Assembly (NCBI RefSeq): GCF_041477585.1
Contig: NZ_JBGNYA010000001.1
Span: forward strand, 2,728,001-2,792,000
Origin: Halobellus sp. MBLA0158
GTDB lineage: Archaea; Halobacteriota; Halobacteria; Halobacteriales; Haloferacaceae
DNA: 64,000 nucleotides
Reading direction: 5' to 3'
Shown: one piece after another, positions 57,457-64,000 of the stretch
Layout: each line of letters begins with the position of its first letter
How positions within the stretch are numbered: the stretch's first letter is position 1
Notes under the pieces: model-generated
Databases searched by the model: none
The model's input: the letters and a program-made list of their open reading frames with translations, nothing else
Told to the model about the DNA's origin: nothing
Program-made: the position numbers and the translations under genes

Positions 57457-58395
57457 TCACACCACCTGATTCGCGAGCGAGTCGCCGTCGCGAATCCGCG
57501 TGAGGTTCTCCCGAATCAGGGCGGCCACGCGCCCGGCGTAGTCCCGCGTCGCGCCGGCGGCGTGGGGCGTCACGATCACGTTCTCCAGCTCCCACAGCGG
57601 CGAGTCGTCGGGGAGGGGCTCCTCCTCGAAGACGTCCAGCGCCGCGCCCGCGATCTCGCCGGCCTCCAGCGCGTCCACGAGGGCGTCCTGGTCGACCACG
57701 CCGCCGCGCGCGACGTTGACGAGGTAGGCGTCGTCCCGCATCGCCGCGAGTTCGTCGGCGCCGACGAGGTCGCGCGTCCGTTCGGAGAGCGGGACCGTCA
57801 GGACCACGAAGCGCGCGTCCGCGACGGCCTCGGTGAGCGCGTCCGGCGTGTAGAGGTCGTCAACCGAGGGGATCGGCGTCGGCGTCCGGCGCACGCCCGC
57901 GACGTCCATCCCGACGCCCTGCGCGCGCGAGGTGACGCCCTGGCCGAGCGTCCCGAGGCCGACGACACAGACGGTCTCTCCCGACAGCGTGAACGTCTCG
58001 TGCCAGTCGGGGTAGCGCCACGTCCGCTCGGGCTCGTTGTCGCGGTAGACGTGGAGCCGGCGGGCGAACTGGAGCAGATAGCCCAGAACCGTGTCGCCGA
58101 CGGCGTCGCCGTGGACGCCGCTGCTGTTCGTGAGCCGGATTCCCGCCCGCTCCAGGTCGTCGAGCGGGAAGGCGTCGACGCCCGCGAGGACGCAGTGGAT
58201 CCACTGGAGGTCCGCGTCGAGGAACGCCTCGCTGTAGGTGAACGTCACCACGCCGTCGAGGCCGTCGGTGTCGGCGTCGCCGTCCATCCCCTCGACGACG
58301 ACGGGGGCGTCGCCGAGTTCCTCGCGCAGCTTCGACGGGGGAAAGAGCTCCGATACCGAGGGGTGGATCCCGAGTACGAGTCCGTCCTCTGACAT
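57457..58395 (-). CDS. D-2-hydroxyacid dehydrogenase (312 aa)
   Basis: ATG 58,395 gives MSEDGLVLGIHPSVSELFPP. The Rossmann fold shows VVGLGTLGQGVTSRAQG, and the catalytic set is R in NVARGGVVDQ, E in FEEEPLPDDSPLW and H in TPHAAGATRDY. The enzyme reduces 2-keto acids with NAD(P)H. The substrate is unknown. The upstream open frame adds unrelated residues and is ignored. Its end is convergent with the tRNA-His insertion. Confidence 0.92.
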   Translation of the reverse strand: MSEDGLVLGIHPSVSELFPPSKLREELGDAPVVVEGMDGDADTDGLDGVVTFTYSEAFLDADLQWIHCVLAGVDAFPLDDLERAGIRLTNSSGVHGDAVGDTVLGYLLQFARRLHVYRDNEPERTWRYPDWHETFTLSGETVCVVGLGTLGQGVTSRAQGVGMDVAGVRRTPTPIPSVDDLYTPDALTEAVADARFVVLTVPLSERTRDLVGADELAAMRDDAYLVNVARGGVVDQDALVDALEAGEIAGAALDVFEEEPLPDDSPLWELENVIVTPHAAGATRDYAGRVAALIRENLTRIRDGDSLANQVV

Positions 58396-58574
58396 ACGTT
58401 GTCCGTGCGCGTAGCGGTACAAAAACCCACCGCGCAGTCGGGCGGCCCCAGCTACGGTTCGAGGAATTAGATCGGACTGAGAGACACTGGCACGCGCCAT
58501 TTCCGGCGATTCGGGAATCAGATGTCCGTTATATGCGCTCTGCTCGCGACGGTACAGTTGTAAGGTGAAGAACA

Positions 58575-59126
58575 ATGACCACGGCAACCCCCACAACCCA
58601 AGCGGCGACTGAAACGACGTTCGGAAACGTCCTCGACTTCGATCTCCAGGGAACGGTCGCCGGCTACTGGCTCGCGATCCTGCGAGTCGTCACCGGCTAC
58701 TGGTTCCTCCACGCAGGCTTCACGAAGTTCGCCTTCGTGGCGGGCGAGCCCTTCGACGCGACGGGCTACCTGCTCCACGGGACCTCGGCGAGCCCGATCC
58801 ACGGCTTCTTCGCGTGGGCCGCGGGGACGCCGTGGCTGATGGAGTTCACGAACGTGATGATCCCGGCCGGCGAGTTCCTCATCGGACTCGGCCTGATCGT
58901 GGGCGCGCTCGTCAGGCTGGCCTCGTTCTTCGGGGCCTTCCTGATGGTGTTCTTCTACCTGGGGAACGCCGACTGGGCGCACGGGCTGGTCAACGGTGAC
59001 CTGATGGGCCTGCTGCTCTTCGTCACCCTCGCGACGCTCGGTGCGGGCCGGATCCTCGGACTCGACGCCTACATCGAGGAGCTCGACCTCGCGAACACCC
59101 GGATCGCGAAGTTCCTGCTCGGCTGA
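58575..59126 (+). CDS. DoxX-family membrane protein (183 aa)
   Basis: Four hydrophobic spans follow a Thr-rich N-terminus: AILRVVTGYWFLHAGFTKFAF, MEFTNVMIPAGEFLIGLGLIVGALVRLA, FFGAFLMVFFYLGNAD and GLLLFVTLATLGAGRILGL. The motif GxxFLxAGxxK...P and GEFLIGLGLI match the DoxX/terminal quinol oxidase small-subunit family. Function is probably membrane redox-linked, but homologues vary. Confidence 0.85.
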   Translation: MTTATPTTQAATETTFGNVLDFDLQGTVAGYWLAILRVVTGYWFLHAGFTKFAFVAGEPFDATGYLLHGTSASPIHGFFAWAAGTPWLMEFTNVMIPAGEFLIGLGLIVGALVRLASFFGAFLMVFFYLGNADWAHGLVNGDLMGLLLFVTLATLGAGRILGLDAYIEELDLANTRIAKFLLG

Positions 59127-59161
59127 GCCGGGCGGGACCAGCGCGGCTTTTCGGGGCCGAA

Positions 59162-59166
59162 TTTTT
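59162..59166 (+). terminator. T-run terminator after the DoxX gene
   Basis: TTTTT lies 36 bp after the stop codon, preceded by T4 at 59,148-59,151, in a GC-rich context, as expected for archaeal oligo-T termination. Confidence 0.5.
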
Positions 59167-59261
59167 CGACGGCATCCTCTAGTAGAATATCCCCGACCGA
59201 GGCGACGCCGATTCGCGACGCGGACCACCTCCTTCTTGGCGCCGGCCGACGACTACGACGT

Positions 59262-60293
<1,032 letters not shown>

Positions 60294-60317
60294 GAAGCCG
60301 GCCGTCGGACCCCGAGA

Positions 60318-61259
60318 TCAGACCTCGGGCTCGACGTAGACGTGTTCGATGCGGTCGTCGACGGCTCTGAGCTCGGCTTCGAGGTCGGCGATCAGCTCGT
60401 CGAGGTCGGTCGCTTGGGTCTCCGGGACGAAGCTCACGTCCGTCGTGACCAACACGCTCTGCGGGCCGATGTAGACCGTCCGGAAGGTGTCGACGTGGAC
60501 GACCTGCGGCGCGTTCTCGATGGCCGCTCTGAGCTCCGCTTCGACCTCCGCCGGGAGGCTCTCACCGAGGAGGAGCCGCTTGTTCTCCCACGCGAGCGCG
60601 ACCGCGAACCCCATCAGCATAATCCCGATAAGCAGCGCCGTGACGGCGTCGTAGATCTCGTTGCCCGTCGCCTTCGAGAGGAGGATGCCCGCAAGGGCGA
60701 GCCCCGCGCCCAGAAGGGCGATCGTGTCCTCTGTGAACGCCGTAAGCGTCGTCACGTCGCTGGTCTTCCGGAAGGCGTCCCGGAGGCCCGTCCAGCCGTA
60801 CTTGTCGATCTGGCGTCTGAGCTCCTTGTTCGCCTTCGCGAACGCATAGCTCTCGAAGCCGATCGCGCCCAGGAGGACGGCGACGTTGACGTACCACGAC
60901 GGAAAGGAGAACCCGGCGATCGAGACCGGGCCGGCGACGCCGTGGGTCCCGTGGACGATCGCGTCGTAGCCGTGCTTGACCGACTCCCAGCCGGCGATGC
61001 CGAAGAGCAGGACGGCGACGAGGAAGGAGTAGAAGAACTGCGCCTTCCCGTAGCCGAAGGGGTGCTCGCGGCTCGTCTGCTTGTCGCTGTAGCGGATCCC
61101 GATCAGGAGGAACACCTGATTGCCCGTGTCCGAGACCGAGTGGTACGTCTCCGACAGCATCGAGGGGCTGCCGGTGAGGATGAATCCGAGGAACTTCAAG
61201 ACGGCAATCGCCCCGTTCGCGAAGAGCGCGGCGAGGACGACGCCTCTGCTTCCGGCCAT
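60318..61259 (-). CDS. Cation diffusion facilitator (zinc/iron/manganese efflux)
   Basis: ATG 61,259 gives a 313-residue protein with about six spans: SMLSETYHSVSDTGNQVFLL has the metal site region with H and D, and EHPFGYGKAQFFYSF is the CDF motif. The second site lies in LTAFTEDTIALLGAGLAL. The C-terminal domain (LPAEVEAELRAAIENAPQVVHVDTFRTVYIGPQSVLVTTDV) is the usual ferredoxin-like metal sensor. TTTATCC lies about 27 nt upstream, so the gene is leaderless. Which metal is moved cannot be told. Confidence 0.9.
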   Translation of the reverse strand: MAGSRGVVLAALFANGAIAVLKFLGFILTGSPSMLSETYHSVSDTGNQVFLLIGIRYSDKQTSREHPFGYGKAQFFYSFLVAVLLFGIAGWESVKHGYDAIVHGTHGVAGPVSIAGFSFPSWYVNVAVLLGAIGFESYAFAKANKELRRQIDKYGWTGLRDAFRKTSDVTTLTAFTEDTIALLGAGLALAGILLSKATGNEIYDAVTALLIGIMLMGFAVALAWENKRLLLGESLPAEVEAELRAAIENAPQVVHVDTFRTVYIGPQSVLVTTDVSFVPETQATDLDELIADLEAELRAVDDRIEHVYVEPEV

Positions 61260-61405
61260 ACGATTGCTCTCTAACGACGGGGATAAAGTGGTTTTCACGT
61301 GAGTGCGACCCGCGGCGTCGTCGCGTGTCTGCCTTGTCCCGCCGGACACCGTTGCCCCGCCGAACGTCGGACAGTTCTTGTGGGCCGCCGGCGTACGGCC
61401 CCGTA

Positions 61406-61936
61406 ATGCTCACCGTCGTCTCGGACACCCACAGCACCGACACCCACCGCCTCTCCGGTCGGACGCTCGACGCCGTCCGGGAGGCCGACCTCGTCGCCCA
61501 CGCGGGGGACTTTATGCGCGAGTCCGTCCTCGACGAATTCGAGCGCGAGGCCGACCGCCTGCTGGGCGTCTCCGGTAACAACGACGACGCGGGGATCCGC
61601 GACCGACTGCCGGAGGCGCGGACGTTCACCTTCGGCGGGCTGACGTTCGCGATGACCCACCGGCAGCGGGGCGGCTCGACGGCGCTGGCGCTGTTCGGTC
61701 GCCAGCGCGCCGCCGACGTCGTCCTGTTCGGCCACAGCCACCGCCCCACCTACGAGCCGACCGACGAGGTCGTCCTCGTCAATCCCGGCAGCCACGCCCA
61801 GCCCCGCGGCAACCGGGCCGCACACGCGGAGTTCGAGCGGCGCGAGGGAGGTGGCGTCGAGGGCCGGCTCGTCACGGTCGACGGCGAGCCGTTCGAGTCC
61901 TTCGTCGTCGACGGACGCGGGGCTCGGGACCGGTAG
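61406..61936 (+). CDS. YfcE/MJ0936-type metallophosphoesterase
   Basis: The 176-residue protein has the metal-binding set in order: VVSDTHS, HAGDF, VSGNNDD, MTHRQRG and LFGHSHRP with NPGSHAQPRGN at the end. This family hydrolyses phosphodiesters such as bis-p-nitrophenyl phosphate with Mn or Ni. The natural substrate is unclear. The start is ATG 61,406. Upstream in-frame residues are not family-like. Confidence 0.9.
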   Translation: MLTVVSDTHSTDTHRLSGRTLDAVREADLVAHAGDFMRESVLDEFEREADRLLGVSGNNDDAGIRDRLPEARTFTFGGLTFAMTHRQRGGSTALALFGRQRAADVVLFGHSHRPTYEPTDEVVLVNPGSHAQPRGNRAAHAEFERREGGGVEGRLVTVDGEPFESFVVDGRGARDR

Positions 61937-62221
61937 GAGGCGAGGGAAAGAAAGTGCGCGTGGGGCCGTCGCCGGCGGCTGAGACGTTCGGCCGCCGTGG
62001 CTCGAAGGGGGGGCAGGGGGCAGGGAGCAGCTTCGGCGACCGGCACGGCCGTCCGGAGGGGGAGAGGCGTCGGACCGGACGGCCGACCGCGGGCGACGAC
62101 CCTGCAAGTGGTGCTTGGGGTGGAAACGTTATATAAACGGCGTAGACTCAAATGTCGCTTTGATCATTCTCGATCAGCGACAGAATCGGCGCGGGCGCAC
62201 CGCGGTCCCGACAGCCGCGGA
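61937..62221. promoter_or_regulatory. Intergenic region with a strong orphan TATA box and hairpin
   Basis: The plus strand has GTTATATAAACG (62,128-62,139), the best TATA box in the neighbourhood, but no reading frame follows: ATG 62,151 gives only three codons. A hairpin (CGCTTTGATC...GATCAGCG, 62,155-62,178) lies just past the expected transcription start. A small RNA, or a promoter reading the other way, is the simplest explanation. No gene of more than 30 codons was found. Confidence 0.4.
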
Positions 62222-63112
62222 CTACCGCTGCCACGCGATCGCGACGAAGGCCAGCGCGACCACGCCGCCGAGGAAGAAGAACGCCCCCGGCGGGAGCGAC
62301 GCCACGGCCGATCCGAGCGCGCCGATCGGATCCCCGCCCGCGGCCGACTGGGTCGTCGCCGCGGCGGTCTGGGCCGCCTCCGTCGCCGTCCGCGTCGCCT
62401 CCGCGACCGTCTCTGTGGGTTCCGGAAGCGGAGTCTGGGTCGGCGTCTGGGTGGGCGAGCCGGTCGCCTCCGCGATCTGCATATCGCTCTCTGTCGCCGT
62501 TGGCGTCGCGGGTTCGGCCGTCGGCGTCGCGGTCGGCTCGGCCGTCGTCCCTCCGGTGAGATTCGCCCCGCCGCCCCCGGCGTCGGCCGCCGTCGCACCG
62601 CCGTCGGCGGATCCGCCCGCGCCGCCGTCGCCCCCCGCGCTCCCCGCTCCGGTCGAGAGCGTCGGGCCGGCGCCCGCCCGCACGAGCCGGTCGACGACGA
62701 CGCTCCCGAGCGCGACGACGCCCAGCCCGCCGAGGAGTTGGGTGAGCGCGGACTGGAGCCCGGTGGTGTCGTCCTCGCTCCCGGCGACGACGACGAGCGC
62801 CTGGTCCGAGGGCGCATAGACCGTCATCTCCCGACCCTTCGCGGAGTAGGCCGTGCCGGCCGGTTCGATGAGGCCGGCGGTCTCCAGGCGATCGAGGTGG
62901 TACTGGGCGTTCTGGATCGAGGTGTCCGCGCGGTCTGCGAGGTCCGATGGCGGCCCCGGTTCCTCGTGGAGTTCCCCCAGGAGCTGCCGCGCCGTCTCGG
63001 AGGAGATTGCCGCCAGAAGGTCGTCGACGTCGTCGCTGTCGAGCCCGACGACGCGGGGGTCTTTGTCCTCGTCGTCGGGGAGGTCCGGCCGGGAGGGCAG
63101 GATATCGGCCAT
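62222..63112 (-). CDS. Membrane-anchored ArsR-like winged-helix protein (296 aa)
   Basis: ATG 63,112 gives an acidic N-terminus and then an ArsR-type winged helix (SSETARQLLGELHEEPGPPSDLADRADTSIQNAQYHLDRLETAGLIEPAGTAYSAKGREMTVY). A first hydrophobic segment (LLGGLGVVALGSVVVDRLV) follows, then a Thr/Ala/Gly-rich low-complexity region with many PTQTPTQT-like repeats and a C-terminal transmembrane helix (GAFFFLGGVVALAFVAIAW). It is a regulator tied to the membrane, of a type common in haloarchaea. Signal and targets are unknown. Confidence 0.85.
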   Translation of the reverse strand: MADILPSRPDLPDDEDKDPRVVGLDSDDVDDLLAAISSETARQLLGELHEEPGPPSDLADRADTSIQNAQYHLDRLETAGLIEPAGTAYSAKGREMTVYAPSDQALVVVAGSEDDTTGLQSALTQLLGGLGVVALGSVVVDRLVRAGAGPTLSTGAGSAGGDGGAGGSADGGATAADAGGGGANLTGGTTAEPTATPTAEPATPTATESDMQIAEATGSPTQTPTQTPLPEPTETVAEATRTATEAAQTAAATTQSAAGGDPIGALGSAVASLPPGAFFFLGGVVALAFVAIAWQR

Positions 63113-63239
63113 CGCCCCACGGTATCGACGCCTGTATGATGAGTCTTCCCCCTGTCGGCGGCCGGAGCGCCGCGTCGCCGTCGCACCGCCGCGCGACGCC
63201 GGCGAAACGCCTTTACTGACGCCGGGGAAAGCGGGGCGT

Positions 63240-63461
63240 ATGTCCACCTCCCGGCCGGGCGTCGTCGGCCGATCTCTCGATCTCGAACGCGGCGGCGGGC
63301 CCGCACAGGTCGACGCCGTCGTCGACTTCGCGGCGTCGAACCCGGCGCTGATCGTGCTCGTCGTCTTCCTCCTGGGCTTCGTCTTCTTCGCGTATCTGTT
63401 CGTCAGGCGGACGCTGACGGGGCTCCGGGACGGCTTCGACGAGGGCTACCGGGGGAAGTAA
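63240..63461 (+). CDS. Small single-span membrane protein (73 aa)
   Basis: The protein starts MSTSRPGVVGRSLDLERGG and has one transmembrane helix (NPALIVLVVFLLGFVFFAYLFV) and a short basic-acidic tail. It ends 5 bp before the phosphate transporter gene and may be an accessory subunit of it. Confidence 0.75.
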   Translation: MSTSRPGVVGRSLDLERGGGPAQVDAVVDFAASNPALIVLVVFLLGFVFFAYLFVRRTLTGLRDGFDEGYRGK

Positions 63462-63466
63462 TCGCG

Positions 63467-64000
63467 ATGGTCGCGGCCGCCATCCTCGCGACGCTCGTCG
63501 TCGCCGCGCTCGCCAGCCTGTTCATGGCGTGGTCGATCGGCGCCGGCTCGTCGGGGTCGACGCCCTTCGCTCCCGCGGTCGGCGCGAACGCCATCTCGGT
63601 GATGCGCGCGGGGTTCATCGTCGGCGTGCTCGGCCTCGCAGGCGCCGTCCTCCAGGGCGCGAACGTCACGGAAGCGGTCGGGACCGAGCTCGTCGTCGGC
63701 AACGTCCTGACCGCGTCGGCGTCGACGGTCGCGCTCCTGGTCGCGGCGGCGCTCGTCGCCACCGGCGTCTTCGCCGGCTACCCGATCGCGACCGCGTTCA
63801 CCGTCACGGGCGCGGTCGTCGGCGTCGGCCTCGCCAACGGCGGCGGGCCGGCGGTCGCCAAGTACCAGGAGATCGCGGCGCTGTGGATCCTGACGCCGTT
63901 CGTCGGCGGCGGGATCGCCTACGGGACGGCGCGGTTCCTCCGCAACGAGTCCGTCCCGGAGCCCGTCGCGGTGCCCGCACTCGGCGGCGTCGTCGGCCTG
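63467..64000 (+). CDS. PiT-family inorganic phosphate transporter, 5' part
   Basis: The frame from ATG 63,467 stays open to the window end (178 codons). It begins with a hydrophobic helix (VAAAILATLVVAALASLFMAW) and has PAVGANAISVMRAGFIVGVLG and GYPIATAFTVTGAVVGVG, the two conserved parts of Pho4/PiT proteins, although the GANDVANA motif is altered to GANAISVM as in haloarchaeal members. It uses Na or H to import phosphate. Only the N-terminal half is in the window. Confidence 0.85.
   Translation, partial: MVAAAILATLVVAALASLFMAWSIGAGSSGSTPFAPAVGANAISVMRAGFIVGVLGLAGAVLQGANVTEAVGTELVVGNVLTASASTVALLVAAALVATGVFAGYPIATAFTVTGAVVGVGLANGGGPAVAKYQEIAALWILTPFVGGGIAYGTARFLRNESVPEPVAVPALGGVVGL

Overview
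The window is haloarchaeal chromosome (class Halobacteria). The support is GC-rich acidic coding sequence, leaderless genes with a TATA box about 26 nt upstream of the start codon, archaeal tRNAs without an encoded CCA, a complete A-type ATP synthase gene set, bacteriorhodopsin with its helper genes, an Orc1/Cdc6 initiator, TiaS, archease, Tfx, RPA with its partner protein, and a PGF-CTERM surface protein. The genus cannot be fixed from the sequence alone.

1 to about 18,100 is an integrated mobile element, plasmid-like or proviral. Its left end lies outside the window. Its right end is a tyrosine recombinase gene next to the 3' part of a tRNA gene. It carries a PIN toxin/antitoxin pair, a winged-helix plus XPB-like helicase operon, a long run of small overlapping genes (SWIM zinc finger, Cas4-like nuclease, several zinc-binding mini-proteins), an Orc1/Cdc6 replication protein, a solitary FokI-like PD-(D/E)XK endonuclease, a repressor/PadR-like control region, and a late run of about 14 overlapping genes that includes a DPPY DNA methyltransferase and a MazG-like protein. 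No capsid, portal or terminase gene was recognised.

18,181 to 29,515 is ordinary chromosome: a P-loop kinase, a secreted coiled-coil protein beside a membrane-anchored winged-helix regulator, archease, a DUF502 protein, TiaS, a HerA-like ATPase, cell-surface proteins, two CrcB fluoride channels and two tandem tRNA-Asp genes.

29,707 to 43,432 is the energetic core, all on the minus strand. In transcription order it reads atpH-I-K-E-C-F-A-B, then bat, bop, crtY and brp, then atpD. The bacteriorhodopsin genes (light- or redox-sensing activator, opsin, lycopene cyclase, retinal-forming dioxygenase) therefore lie between ATP synthase subunits B and D. The proton pump and the enzyme that uses its gradient sit in one gene block.

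43,567 to 64,000 is mixed housekeeping: a probable quinone methyltransferase, a second copy of the 'membrane winged-helix regulator plus secreted coiled-coil protein' pair, isoprenyl diphosphate synthase, a DUF373 protein, a radical SAM protein, TRAM and Tfx proteins, a mannose-1-phosphate guanylyltransferase-like protein, the RPA operon, tRNA-His, a D-2-hydroxyacid dehydrogenase, a DoxX protein, threonine aldolase, a cation efflux transporter, a phosphodiesterase, a membrane-bound ArsR-like regulator and the start of a PiT phosphate transporter. Two insertions of 94 and 95 bp are flanked by perfect 28 and 33 bp copies of the 3' end of the preceding gene (tRNA-His and the radical SAM gene). 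They are the most puzzling structures in the window.
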